From positions 186,001 through 250,000 of the forward strand of contig NZ_FNBZ01000003.1 in NCBI RefSeq assembly GCF_900102525.1: DNA of 64,000 bases. The letters are read 5' to 3'. Within the stretch, counting starts at the first letter, position 1. Every line of letters begins with the position of its first letter. This stretch comes from Allobosea robiniae. GTDB lineage: Bacteria > Pseudomonadota > Alphaproteobacteria > Rhizobiales > Beijerinckiaceae. Position numbers and translations under genes: made by a program. The notes under the pieces were generated by a model. It saw only the letters and a program-made list of their open reading frames with translations. It was not told the origin of the DNA and did not search any database. Shown here piece by piece: positions 16,701 through 26,049 of this stretch.

Positions 16701-17585
16701 TCAGACCTTGGCGGCGCTGGCGGCGGCGTCGATATTGGCGACGAGCTCGGCATCGAGGCCGAGCGAGCCGGCCAGGCCCGCCAGGAAGTCCTTCTCGGCG
16801 GCATTGTCCGGATTGATGGCGATGCGCGCCGCCGTATAGATTTGTGCGGCGAGCTCGGGGCTCTCGGCCGCCTCGACCAGCGCGTCGATCGAAGCCGGCT
16901 TCGCCATCTCCTGCGCCAGCCACTCATGCGCCTCCTGTTCGAGGCCGGCCTCCTTCAGGCCGCCGAGGATGGCGCTCTGCTCTTCCGCATCGATATGGCC
17001 GTCGGCGGCTGCGGCTGCGATCATCGCGCGGATGAAGACCAGAGCGGTCGCTTCGGTCGCGGCCTGCGGCTCGAAGCCGGTGCCGGCGGGGGCGGGCAGC
17101 ACCTCCTGCTGGGCTGCGTTGAGCAGCGGCTTGCCGGCCTGATAGTTCTGGTAGGCCTTGTAGGCGAGGCCGCCGATCAGGGCGAGGCCGCCAAGTTTGG
17201 CCGCCGAGCCTGCGACCGAGCGGCCGGTGCTGGTGCCGAAGACGAGGGCGCCGAGCCCGCCGAGCACCGCGGTTGCCAAAGCAGGGTTGCTGCTGAACAC
17301 GCCCTTGGCCTGCTCGATGAGCTGATCCGGCGTCCGGCCGCCGGTGACCCGGCCGAGCGCATCGCCGGCGCCCTGCTGCACGCCGGTCTGGCGCGCCGCG
17401 TCGCCGAGCCCTTGCGTCGCCTGGGTCAGGATCTGGCCAGCCAACCCGCCGAGGCCGCCGGAACCCTGGATCTGGCCGGCCAGCCCGCCGAGCATGCCGC
17501 CAAGGCCGCCCTGCTGTCCGGCCTGTGTGCCGGCCTGGCTGCCGGCGCTGATCAAGGCGTCGAGCAGGGATTTGGCATTGAACAT
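16701..17585 (-). CDS. DUF533 / TerB-like tellurite-resistance family protein (YebE-like)
   Basis: The 294-residue protein starts with a glycine/glutamine-rich region (GGLGGMLGGLAGQIQGSGG). A hydrophobic, possibly membrane-inserting segment follows (NPALATAVLGGLGALVFG, then KLGGLALIGGLAYKAYQNY), then a C-terminal TerB-like helical domain with the acidic AAAAADGHIDAEEQ motif. E. coli YebE is of this type and responds to envelope stress; the molecular role is unknown. AGGAG precedes the ATG at 17585, which I prefer over an upstream in-frame start. Confidence 0.85.
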   Translation of the reverse strand: MFNAKSLLDALISAGSQAGTQAGQQGGLGGMLGGLAGQIQGSGGLGGLAGQILTQATQGLGDAARQTGVQQGAGDALGRVTGGRTPDQLIEQAKGVFSSNPALATAVLGGLGALVFGTSTGRSVAGSAAKLGGLALIGGLAYKAYQNYQAGKPLLNAAQQEVLPAPAGTGFEPQAATEATALVFIRAMIAAAAADGHIDAEEQSAILGGLKEAGLEQEAHEWLAQEMAKPASIDALVEAAESPELAAQIYTAARIAINPDNAAEKDFLAGLAGSLGLDAELVANIDAAASAAKV

Positions 17586-17677
17586 CTGGTTTCTCCTGTT
17601 GGCGGCTGAGGCGCCGCGCAGTCGATCCGCCGCATGAAAACGGCGTGACCAAGGCGCCAGTTTGCACAGCAGCGCGC

Positions 17678-18148
17678 TCAAGTCATCGGCAGCGGCAGAA
17701 CTCCCGGTTCCTTCAGCGTTTCCAGCGCGATCTCGGAGCGCACGCGGGCGACGCTTTCATGCGGCATCAGGATTTCGTTGACGAGCCGGGCGAGCGCCTT
17801 GAGGTCGCCGACCGCGACCTTCAGCAGGTAATCCGCCTCGCCGGTTAAGGCATGGGCTTCGAGAATCGCGGGCGTCAGCTTTACGAGATCCCGGAAGCGG
17901 CGGGCATTGTCGCGCGAATGCGTATCGAGCGCGACATGGATGAAGACGATGACGCCGAGGCCGACGGCGGAAGGTTCCAGCGCCGCCCGGTAGCCACGGA
18001 TGACGCCCTCCTGCTCCAGCCGCTGCCGTCGACGCGACACCTGGCTCGCCGATAGCCCGACTGTCTCCGCCAAGGCGGCGTTGGTCAGGGAAGCATCATT
18101 CTGGAGAGCGTCCAGCAGGCGCCAGTCGAGTGCGTCAAGCGTGGCCAT
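17678..18148 (-). CDS. Lrp/AsnC family regulator, divergent from hppD
   Basis: The protein is 156 residues, with a winged HTH ([22 protein letters not shown]) and an AsnC ligand domain ([18 protein letters not shown]). Its position divergent from 4-hydroxyphenylpyruvate dioxygenase, with repeated AATTTT boxes between them, suggests that it controls tyrosine/phenylalanine breakdown. That is inferred from context only. Confidence 0.9.
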   Translation of the reverse strand: MATLDALDWRLLDALQNDASLTNAALAETVGLSASQVSRRRQRLEQEGVIRGYRAALEPSAVGLGVIVFIHVALDTHSRDNARRFRDLVKLTPAILEAHALTGEADYLLKVAVGDLKALARLVNEILMPHESVARVRSEIALETLKEPGVLPLPMT

Positions 18149-18190
18149 GTCGTGCGCCTTCAGTATCTCTTATGCGTGTATCATGCATCT

Positions 18191-18231
18191 AATTTTCCTG
18201 ATGAGGCAATTTTGCACGGAATTTTCCTGAT
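18191..18231. promoter_or_regulatory. Repeated AATTTTCCTGAT boxes in the lrp-hppD intergenic region
   Basis: The 12-mer AATTTTCCTGAT occurs exactly at 18191-18202 and 18220-18231, with a third AATTTT at 18208. The repeats lie between the divergent Lrp regulator and hppD. They are good candidates for the Lrp operator and give a centre spacing of 29 bases, close to three DNA turns. Confidence 0.55.
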
Positions 18232-18280
18232 CTTTGCGCGATCATGGGGCATCCAGCAAGAGCCGACAGGAGGAATGCCC

Positions 18281-19414
18281 ATGGGTCCGTTTCCGCACGA
18301 TGCCGCCCCACCCGCGATCTCGGCCGTCAACCCGATGGGAACGGACGGATTCGAATTCGTCGAATACGCCCATCCCGAGCCGGAGAAGCTCGGCGCCCTG
18401 TTCGAGACGATGGGCTTCACGAAGGTTGCCCGCCACCGTTCGAAGCAGGTGACGCTCTACCGGCAGGGCGACGTGAATTTCGTCGTCAATGCCGAGCCCG
18501 ATTCCTTCGCGCAGGCCTTCGCCGCAGAGCACGGCCCCTGCGCCTGCGCCATGGCCTTTCGCGTCGTCGATGCGAAGCACGCCTTCGAGCGGGCCGTATC
18601 GCTCGGTGCCGAGCCCTATGAGAGCGCGATCGGACCGGGCGAACTCGCGATTCCCGCCGTGCGCGGCATCGGCGGCTCGCTGCTCTATTTCGTCGATCGC
18701 TATGGCGAGAAGGGCTCGATCTGGGATGTCGATTTCGAATGGATCGGCGAGCGCGATCCCCATCCGGAGCAGGCTGGGCTCTACTATCTCGACCACCTCA
18801 CCCATAACGTCATCCGCGGGCGCATGGACCATTGGGCCGGCTGGTACGGCAAGCTGTTCAATTTCCGCGAGATCCGCTTCTTCAATATCGAGGGCAAGCT
18901 GACCGGCCTGATCTCGCGGGCGCTGACCTCGCCCTGCGGCAAGATCCGCATACCCATCAACGAGTCGCTCGACGACAAGAGCCAGATCGAGGAATACCTG
19001 CGCCAGTACAAGGGCGAGGGCATCCAGCATGTCGCGATGGGCTCGCGCGACATCTATGCCAGCGTCGAGGCCCTGCGCGGCAACGGGCTGCCGTTCATGC
19101 CGTCGCCGCCTGCGACCTATTACGAGAAGGTCGATGCCCGCGTGCCGAACCATGGCGAGCCGGTCGAACGGCTCAAGGCCAACGGCATCCTGATCGACGG
19201 CGAGGGCGCGGTCGCGCTCGGCGAGAAGGCCGGCCGGATGAGCAAGGTGCTGCTGCAGATCTTCTCGGCCACGGTGGTCGGACCGATCTTCTTCGAGTTC
19301 ATCGAGCGCAAGGGCGATGACGGTTTCGGCGAGGGCAATTTCCGCGCGCTCTTCGAATCGATCGAGGAAGATCAGATCCGCAGGGGCGTGCTAAGTCCGG
19401 TGGCGGCGGAGTAG
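18281..19414 (+). CDS. hppD: 4-hydroxyphenylpyruvate dioxygenase
   Basis: This non-haem iron enzyme converts 4-hydroxyphenylpyruvate to homogentisate in tyrosine catabolism. It is 377 aa, slightly long at the N-terminus. The two His ligands are in DHLTHNV and QHVAMGS and the Glu ligand in FFEFIERKG; the C-terminal helix with [15 protein letters not shown] closes the site. AGGAGG at 18268-18273 is 7 bases before ATG 18281, so I prefer this to ATG 18275. It is divergent from an Lrp regulator. The next homogentisate-pathway genes are not in the window. Confidence 0.95.
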   Translation: MGPFPHDAAPPAISAVNPMGTDGFEFVEYAHPEPEKLGALFETMGFTKVARHRSKQVTLYRQGDVNFVVNAEPDSFAQAFAAEHGPCACAMAFRVVDAKHAFERAVSLGAEPYESAIGPGELAIPAVRGIGGSLLYFVDRYGEKGSIWDVDFEWIGERDPHPEQAGLYYLDHLTHNVIRGRMDHWAGWYGKLFNFREIRFFNIEGKLTGLISRALTSPCGKIRIPINESLDDKSQIEEYLRQYKGEGIQHVAMGSRDIYASVEALRGNGLPFMPSPPATYYEKVDARVPNHGEPVERLKANGILIDGEGAVALGEKAGRMSKVLLQIFSATVVGPIFFEFIERKGDDGFGEGNFRALFESIEEDQIRRGVLSPVAAE

Positions 19415-19425
19415 CCAAGCGAACC

Positions 19426-19450
19426 GCATGGCCGGCTCAGCCGGTCATGC
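19426..19450. terminator. Bidirectional hairpin between hppD and the inhibitor gene
   Basis: An inverted repeat of about 10 bp (GCATGGCCGG / CCGGTCATGC, one G-T pair) with loop CTCAG sits between two convergent genes. It has no U-tract, but its position suggests a terminator for both strands. Confidence 0.5.
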
Positions 19451-19453
19451 GTG

Positions 19454-20248
19454 CTACGGCGCGAGCTTGCGCATCAGAAGCGGCGCGCCGACCGCCGGGT
19501 CCTTGCGCCATTGACCGTTCTCGAAGACGAGGTCGGTGCCGTGGCCGCGGCGGGCGACGAGGGTCAACCGGCCGCCGGCATAGCGCCAGCCGACGGGATC
19601 GAAGATCGTCAGTCCGGTATCCGGGCAGGTCCCCTCGAAGGCGGCGGGCTGGTGGCCATCGGCGGCTGCAGGCGACAGCGCGAGGCGGCAGGCCTCGCGG
19701 TTCTGCTGGCGCATCAGGACATAGCGCCCCGGCAGAGTGTCGGGCGCTGGCGCCGTTGCCGGATCGACGACCGTGACGCGTTGGGCTGCGGTCGCTGCCT
19801 GATTCTGCGGCGCCCGGGGCGCGATGCGGGGGTGGTTCTGCGATGTCAGCCGATAGGCCTTGCCATCGCTGCCCTTGCCGTCGAGCCCGGTCTCGGGCGT
19901 TCCCTTCTGGAAGCCGATGACCTCCTTGCCGTCGGTATCCAGAAACTGGGGTTGCCCGCCCGCCGCCAAGGTCCAGGAGGCGGCGGTGCCGAGGACCGGC
20001 AATGCACGCCGGCACGTGGCGGGGAAACGCAACTGCCGCCGGTTGCCGGTGGCTTCCGCGCCGAGCGTGACCGTGCAGCTTCGGGACGCGCCCGCCAGTT
20101 CGAGGTCCCAGGCGCCGAGCCAGCGGCGGATCGCGTCGGGCGCCTTGTCGGCGCCGCGCGGCAGCGGCGCCGTCTGCGCGACCGCCGGCAGGGAGCTGGC
20201 GGCCAGGATCAGCAGAGGCAGAAGCTGGCGGATCAGGCCTTTTTCCAT
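19454..20248 (-). CDS. Inh/AprI family metalloprotease-inhibitor-like protein with two repeats
   Basis: The 264-residue secreted protein has a signal peptide (LLPLLILAASSLPAVAQ) and then two similar halves. Each has the Inh beta-barrel pattern of a W/Y near the start, a Cys pair, and a core ending in a W and DGxxI/DLVF motif: SCTVTL...ATC...FLDTDGKEVIGF, then ACRLAL...GTC...LVFENGQW. Inh/AprI proteins bind serralysin-type proteases in the periplasm. GGAG precedes ATG 20248. The start overlaps the end of the 2-hydroxyacid dehydrogenase gene by 16 bases, so they are probably co-transcribed. Confidence 0.75.
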   Translation of the reverse strand: MEKGLIRQLLPLLILAASSLPAVAQTAPLPRGADKAPDAIRRWLGAWDLELAGASRSCTVTLGAEATGNRRQLRFPATCRRALPVLGTAASWTLAAGGQPQFLDTDGKEVIGFQKGTPETGLDGKGSDGKAYRLTSQNHPRIAPRAPQNQAATAAQRVTVVDPATAPAPDTLPGRYVLMRQQNREACRLALSPAAADGHQPAAFEGTCPDTGLTIFDPVGWRYAGGRLTLVARRGHGTDLVFENGQWRKDPAVGAPLLMRKLAP

Positions 20249-21207
20249 GGGGTCTCCGACACGGGCGATAGCGGGCCCTTGCCATCGAACCATGAAACCA
20301 GGTTGTCGACCAGAAGCTGGCCCATCGCCTCGCGGGTATGGACCGAGGCCGAGCCGACATGGGGCAGCAGCACGGCATGCTCGATCGCGATCAGCTCTGC
20401 CGGCACGCGCGGCTCGTCCTCGAACACGTCGAGGCCGGCGGAGAGGATGGTCTTGTCCTTGAGCGCCTTGATCAGCGCCTGCTCGTCGACGACGGTGCCG
20501 CGGCCGACATTGACCAGGATGCCGTTGGGACCAAGTGCCTTCAGAACCTCGGCATTGATGATGTGATGGGTCGAGGCTCCGCCCGGCGCGACCGAGATCA
20601 GCGTGTCGACATCGGCGGCCATGTCCACCAGCGACGGGTAGTAGCGATAGGCCACGTCCGCCTGGCGCGAGCGGCCGTGGTAGACGACCGGCAGGCCGAA
20701 GGCCTCGATGCGCTGAGCCACCGCCTTGCCGATGCGGCCGAGGCCGACGATGCCGACCTTGCGGCCGCGCAGCGAGGTGGTGAGCGGATAATTGCCCTGC
20801 AGCCACTTGCCCTCGCGCAGGTAGCGGTCGACCTGCGGGAGCTGGCGGACGGTGGCGATCAGCAGGCCCAGCGCGAGATCGGCAACCTCGTCGGTCAGGA
20901 CATCGGGCGTATTGGTGACGACGAGCCCACGCCGGCCGGCTTCGGCGGCGTCGACATGGTCATAGCCGACACCGAAGCTCGAGATGACCTCGACCTTCGG
21001 AAGCGCGTCGAACAGCGCGCCGTCGACCCGGTTGTGCCCGCCGCCGGCGGCAACGCCGCGCACGCGGTCCGCGACCTCGCGCAGCAGGGCGGCGCGGTCG
21101 GGCGCCTTCCACAGTTCATGGACGGTGAAGCGCGCCTTGAGCTGGTCAGCGGCATAGGCCATCAGCGGGCCGGTCTGGACGATTTCGGGCTTGGTCGAGG
21201 CTGTCAT
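20233..21207 (-). CDS. D-isomer-specific 2-hydroxyacid dehydrogenase (glyoxylate/hydroxypyruvate reductase type)
   Basis: The 324-residue NAD(P)H enzyme has a Rossmann motif GIVGLGRIGKAVA, a catalytic Arg in NVGRGTVVDE, a Glu in DVFEDEPRVP and a His in LLPHVGSASVHTR. SSFGVGYDHVD near the N-terminus is typical of the glyoxylate/hydroxypyruvate reductase group. It sits beside sugar-acid transport genes and a FadR-type regulator, so reduction of a 2-keto acid from that catabolism is likely. Confidence 0.88.
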   Translation of the reverse strand: MTASTKPEIVQTGPLMAYAADQLKARFTVHELWKAPDRAALLREVADRVRGVAAGGGHNRVDGALFDALPKVEVISSFGVGYDHVDAAEAGRRGLVVTNTPDVLTDEVADLALGLLIATVRQLPQVDRYLREGKWLQGNYPLTTSLRGRKVGIVGLGRIGKAVAQRIEAFGLPVVYHGRSRQADVAYRYYPSLVDMAADVDTLISVAPGGASTHHIINAEVLKALGPNGILVNVGRGTVVDEQALIKALKDKTILSAGLDVFEDEPRVPAELIAIEHAVLLPHVGSASVHTREAMGQLLVDNLVSWFDGKGPLSPVSETPWKKA

Positions 21208-21353
21208 TGTCTGGCTGTCCGTGAGATGTGGCGAAGGGCGTTGATTCGGCTTGTCTGAATCGATTAAAATGAAATTACGCGGCCTGCCGGAACGGCATAG
21301 CCCCGCTGCCGCATGAGCGCTATCCGATCACGTTCCGCCGGGAAAGCGGGCGC

Positions 21354-22130
21354 TCATTTAGTATGCTTTATTCTGGCGATTTTCCCAGCCTCCGTCGCGA
21401 AATGCGTGCCGAGCGAGGCCAGTGTGGTGTTGAGGCTGTCGATGACGAGGCCGGCCATGCGGGCCGAGGCAAGGTCGCCGTCGCGGTCGATGATGGCGAG
21501 CAGCACATGCTCATGGTCGGGCAATGATTCGATATAGGCTGCTTCGTCGCCGGTCTTGAGCAGCAACGACCATTGCAGGGTGGCGATGACCGCGCTCGAC
21601 AGGCATTGCAATGCGGCGTTCTGGGCGGCGGAGAAGATCGCCTCGTGGAAGGCGAGATCGGCCCGGATCGTCGCCTCGGCATAGGGCGCGCCGTCGGCCA
21701 TGCCGCGATAGGCGGCTTCGATCCGGGCAATGTCGGCGGAGGTCCGGCGCTGCGCGGCGAGACGGGCGGCGCTCGGCTCGACGAAGCGGCGCAACTCGAA
21801 GAGATCGCGGATGAATTTCTCGTTGGGGTCGGCCTCGAACTGCCAGGACAGGACGTCCGGATCGAGCAGGTTCCAGCGCTCGCGCGGTGCGGCACGGGTG
21901 CCGCTCTTCGGACGGGCCTCGACCAGCCCCTTGGCGGTGAGGACCTTGACGGCTTCGCGATAGGCGGTGCGCGAGACCGATATCTCGGAGCGCAGGTCGT
22001 CTTCGTTCGGCAGGACCTCGCCCGCCCGGACGCGACCGGTGATGATCGCGACGGCAAGCTTCTGGGCGACCTGGCCGAAAAGCCGGTCCGGATTGAGCGT
22101 CGTCGGCCGCGAGAAGTCGCGTACCCGCAT
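21354..22130 (-). CDS. FadR/GntR family (FCD) transcriptional regulator
   Basis: The protein is 258 residues: N-terminal winged HTH (AGEVLPNEDDLRSEISVSRTA) and C-terminal FCD domain with metal-binding histidines (DLAFHEAIFSAAQN, DHEHVLLAI). FCD regulators sense small organic acids such as sugar acids. GAGGGAGGGG precedes ATG 22130. It is divergent from the ABC importer operon that begins at 22369, which is its likely target. Confidence 0.9.
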   Translation of the reverse strand: MRVRDFSRPTTLNPDRLFGQVAQKLAVAIITGRVRAGEVLPNEDDLRSEISVSRTAYREAVKVLTAKGLVEARPKSGTRAAPRERWNLLDPDVLSWQFEADPNEKFIRDLFELRRFVEPSAARLAAQRRTSADIARIEAAYRGMADGAPYAEATIRADLAFHEAIFSAAQNAALQCLSSAVIATLQWSLLLKTGDEAAYIESLPDHEHVLLAIIDRDGDLASARMAGLVIDSLNTTLASLGTHFATEAGKIARIKHTK

Positions 22131-22218
22131 CGCTGGTGCCCCTCCCTCGGGCGCCTTCGGCCAGCCAAAATTTGCGGCATCCCGAAGGTTGTGGCGGCGC
22201 TTGACAGGGCCGCTTCTA

Positions 22219-22230
22219 TCGTATGACTTT
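22219..22230. promoter_or_regulatory. Candidate FadR-type operator
   Basis: The sequence TCGTATGACTTT fits the FCD-family operator core (GT-N3-AC within TNGTNNNACNA, one mismatch). A TTGACA at 22201-22206 could be a -35 element for rightward transcription toward the importer. It lies between the divergent regulator and the importer operon. Confidence 0.4.
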
Positions 22231-22368
22231 ATCGCAGATTGGAACGGACACAATCGTCGGGATCAGGCGGTGTCCGCTTTCATCATTCGGTCACAAGAAA
22301 CCGATTGTGGTCACGGGCCGCTGCAAGGCGGGCGCGTGATCAGGGAACGGAAAACAGGGAAGGACGGC

Positions 22369-23421
<1,053 letters not shown>

Positions 23422-23430
23422 GGGCACGCG

Positions 23431-23566
23431 CCGATCGGGTTGCGATGCGATCCGATCGAGCCATGTGTTCTTGATGCAGAGTATCCGAGGCGGCTTTCCG
23501 ATCGGGTCGGTTCAATCTGATCGGACCCGGCTCCAAGAAATTCGCCGCCCGGAAGGCAGGGCGGCG
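23431..23566 (+). repeat. Structured intergenic region with repeated CCGATCGGGT and a hairpin
   Basis: Between the ATPase and binding-protein genes (228 bases without a gene), CCGATCGGGT occurs twice (23431-23440 and 23498-23507), with further GATCGG cores between and after. A perfect 8-bp hairpin CGCCGCCC / GGGCGGCG lies at 23543-23566. Such structures can stabilise or partly terminate the operon mRNA. Confidence 0.5.
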
Positions 23567-23649
23567 GATGATCGCTGTCAACGCCCATCATCATGCAGGA
23601 CGGGGGTCCCATGCAGGCCGCCGCCGCCCCAACGGAGGAGACGGTTTCC

Positions 23650-24954
23650 ATGAGCATTTCAAGAAGAGACGTTCTGATCGGCGGCGCCGGCCTCGCGGCG
23701 GGCGCGACCCTGCCGCTGTCTTCGGCCATCGCGCAGGCCGATGTCGAGAAGGGTGCGAGCTTGCGCGTGCTGCGCCCGACCAAGTTCGTCGATCTCGACC
23801 AGCAGATCTTCGACGAGAACACCGCCGCCTTCACCAAGGCGACGGGCGTGCAGGTCAAGGTCGACTATGCCGGCTGGGAAGACCTGCGGCCGCAGACGGC
23901 GGTGACCGCCAATACCGGCGCAGGTCCCGATATCGTCGTCGGCTGGGCCGACGATCCGCATATCTTCTCGGACAAGCTGATCGACCTCACCGCGCTGGCC
24001 GATGACCTCGGCAAGAAGAACGGCGGCTGGTATCCGATCGCCGAGAAATACGGCAAGAAGGACAAGACCAACCAGTGGGTCTCGATCCCGATGGGCGCTT
24101 CCGGTGCGCCGGCGGTCTATCGCGAATCCCATGTCAAGGAAGCGGGTTTCGACGCCTTCCCGAAGGATCTCGACGGCTTCCTCAAGCTCTGCCGCAAGCT
24201 CAAGGAGCAGAACCATCCGGCCGGCTTCGCGCTCGGCAACGCGGTCGGTGACGGCAACGCCTTCTGCAACTGGCTCGTCTGGACCCATGGCGGCCATATG
24301 GTCGACGAGAACAACAAGGTCACGATCAACTCCAAGGAGACGATCGAGGCGCTGAAATACGCCAAGGCGCTCTACGAGACCTTCATCCCCGGCACTCTCT
24401 CCTGGCTCGACATCAGCAACAACAAAGCGCTGTCGGCCGGTGAAGTCTCGGTCACCCAGAACGGCGTCTCGCTCTATTTCTCGATCAAGAATTCGAAGGA
24501 CGAGAAGACCGCGGCGATCGGCAAGGACCTGAACCATGCGATGATGCCGGTCGGGCCGCTCGGGCGCCCCTCGGAGCCGGCGCTGATCATCAACGCCATG
24601 GCGTTCAAGCACACCAAGTTCCCGAAAGCCGCGCTGGCCTATCTGCGCTTCATGATGGAGCGCGAGAACTACGACAAGTGGCTGACCGGCAGCTCCGGCT
24701 ACTGGGCGCAGCCGCTCAAGGGCTATGCCGACAGCAAGGTCTGGTCGAGCGATCCCAAGATCCTGATCTATCGCGACACCTGGGAACGCGCGCTCTGGAG
24801 CGGCTACAAGGGCTCGATCAACGAGGCCGCGGGCACCGTGAACGCCGAGTATGTGGTCGTGCAGATGGTCGCATCCGTCTGCGCCGGCCAGGCAACGCCG
24901 GAAGAAGCGGCCAAGGAAGCCGAGCGGCGCGCCAAGCGCTACTACCGGACCTGA
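23650..24954 (+). CDS. Sugar ABC transporter substrate-binding protein (family 1, Tat-type signal)
   Basis: The 434-residue periplasmic binding protein has a twin-arginine-like leader (SISRRDVLIGGAGLAAGATLP). The MalE/UgpB-type cluster-1 fold is indicated by GPDIVVGWADDPH and the C-terminal AYLRFMMERENYDKWL. GGAGGAG lies 10 bases before ATG 23650. With the ATPase and two permeases it forms a carbohydrate importer. The adjoining L-threonate-dehydrogenase-like gene makes a sugar acid or related polyol a likely substrate. Confidence 0.9.
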   Translation: MSISRRDVLIGGAGLAAGATLPLSSAIAQADVEKGASLRVLRPTKFVDLDQQIFDENTAAFTKATGVQVKVDYAGWEDLRPQTAVTANTGAGPDIVVGWADDPHIFSDKLIDLTALADDLGKKNGGWYPIAEKYGKKDKTNQWVSIPMGASGAPAVYRESHVKEAGFDAFPKDLDGFLKLCRKLKEQNHPAGFALGNAVGDGNAFCNWLVWTHGGHMVDENNKVTINSKETIEALKYAKALYETFIPGTLSWLDISNNKALSAGEVSVTQNGVSLYFSIKNSKDEKTAAIGKDLNHAMMPVGPLGRPSEPALIINAMAFKHTKFPKAALAYLRFMMERENYDKWLTGSSGYWAQPLKGYADSKVWSSDPKILIYRDTWERALWSGYKGSINEAAGTVNAEYVVVQMVASVCAGQATPEEAAKEAERRAKRYYRT

Positions 24955-24983
24955 TGCGCTCCGCGCGCTGATCCGGAGACACG

Positions 24984-25055
24984 CGGCCGCCGGCTTGCCC
25001 GGCGGCCGATGCGAGATCGCATCGGATATCCCTGAAAGGCGGCTTCAAGCCTTTC
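24984..25055 (+). repeat. Three consecutive hairpins between binding-protein and permease genes
   Basis: Three perfect inverted repeats follow one another: CGGCCGCCGG / CCGGCGGCCG (24984-25008, 10-bp stem), CGATGCGA / TCGCATCG (25007-25024, overlapping by two bases) and GAAAGGC / GCCTTTC (25034-25055). They fill the 138-base gap. Similar structures between malE and malF protect the upstream message and lower permease expression; the same role is inferred here. Confidence 0.6.
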
Positions 25056-25092
25056 GCCCCGGTGCCCCAGCAGACCCGAACGCGAGGGCGCC

Positions 25093-26049
25093 ATGGCCGT
25101 AGCTGCCGCCGAATCGCGAACCGTCCACAGCCTGCAACACAGCTGGCTGGTGCGTCTGTTCGACAACAAGCCATTCCTGATCTTCCTCTGCCTCCTCCCG
25201 GCGGCCGGCTTCCTGCTGGTCTTCCTCAGCTATCCGCTGGGCCTGGGCATCTGGCTCGCCTTCACCGATACGCGTATCGGCAGGCCCGGCATCTTCATCG
25301 GCTTCGAGAATTTCGTGTCGCTCTGGCAGGATCGAGTGTTCATCACCTCGGTCTGGAACACGTTGCTCTACACCGGCGTGGCGACCTTCGGGAAATTCGC
25401 GCTCGGCCTCTGGCTGGCGCTCCTGCTCAACAACCACCTGCCGTTCAAGTCGCTGCTCCGGGCGATCATCCTGATTCCCTGGATCGTGCCGACCGTGCTT
25501 TCGGCGATCGCCTTCTGGTGGATCTACGATCCGCAGTTCTCGATCATCTCCTATGTGCTGGTCGACGTGCTCGGCTGGCGCGACACCTACATCGACTTCC
25601 TGGGCCAGCCCTGGCCGGCGCGTTTCTCGCTGATCGCCGCCAATATCTGGCGCGGCATTCCCTTCGTCGCGATCAGCCTGCTGGCCGGCCTGCAGACGAT
25701 CTCGCCGGCGCTTTACGAGGCAGCGATGCTGGACGGTGCCAATTCCTGGCAGCGCTTCCGCCATGTCACGCTGCCGATGCTGATGCCGATCCTGGCGATC
25801 GTGCTGACCTTCTCGGTGCTGTTCACCTTCACCGATTTCCAGCTCGTCTACGCGATCACCCGCGGCGGACCGGTCAATGCCACGCATCTGATGGCGACGC
25901 TCGCCTTCCAGCGCGGCATCCCGGGCGGGCAACTCGGCGAGGGCGCGGCGATCGCGGTGGCGATGATCCCGTTCCTCGTGATGGCGACGCTTTTCAGCTA
26001 TTACGGCCTGTCCCGCCGCAAGTGGCAGCAGGGGGAAGACAATGACTGA
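25093..26049 (+). CDS. Sugar ABC transporter permease (MalF/UgpA type)
   Basis: The 318-residue membrane protein has six predicted helices. The inner-membrane EAA loop is seen as LYEAAMLDGANSWQRFRHVTLP. An N-terminal cytoplasmic tail and the LCLLPAAGFLLVF first helix are typical. GAGGG precedes the ATG. Its 3' end overlaps the next permease gene by 8 bases. Confidence 0.93.
   Translation: MAVAAAESRTVHSLQHSWLVRLFDNKPFLIFLCLLPAAGFLLVFLSYPLGLGIWLAFTDTRIGRPGIFIGFENFVSLWQDRVFITSVWNTLLYTGVATFGKFALGLWLALLLNNHLPFKSLLRAIILIPWIVPTVLSAIAFWWIYDPQFSIISYVLVDVLGWRDTYIDFLGQPWPARFSLIAANIWRGIPFVAISLLAGLQTISPALYEAAMLDGANSWQRFRHVTLPMLMPILAIVLTFSVLFTFTDFQLVYAITRGGPVNATHLMATLAFQRGIPGGQLGEGAAIAVAMIPFLVMATLFSYYGLSRRKWQQGEDND

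Noticed and set aside
14284..16923. Possible fusion protein of 879 residues through the DprE1-like frame and its upstream region
   Set aside because: The upstream part is just an open frame opposite or out of frame with the UbiA gene. The GTG at 15594 overlapping the UbiA stop is a normal coupled start.
22249..22312. ACAATCG / CGATTGT inverted repeat upstream of the importer operon
   Set aside because: Only 7 bases, with about 50 bases between the arms; may be chance in a regulatory gap. The FadR-type site at 22219 is the better candidate.
21967..22368. N-terminal extension of the MalK-type ATPase gene
   Set aside because: The frame is open, but it runs over the FadR gene and the promoter region. 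The family length and motif position fit a start at 22369.
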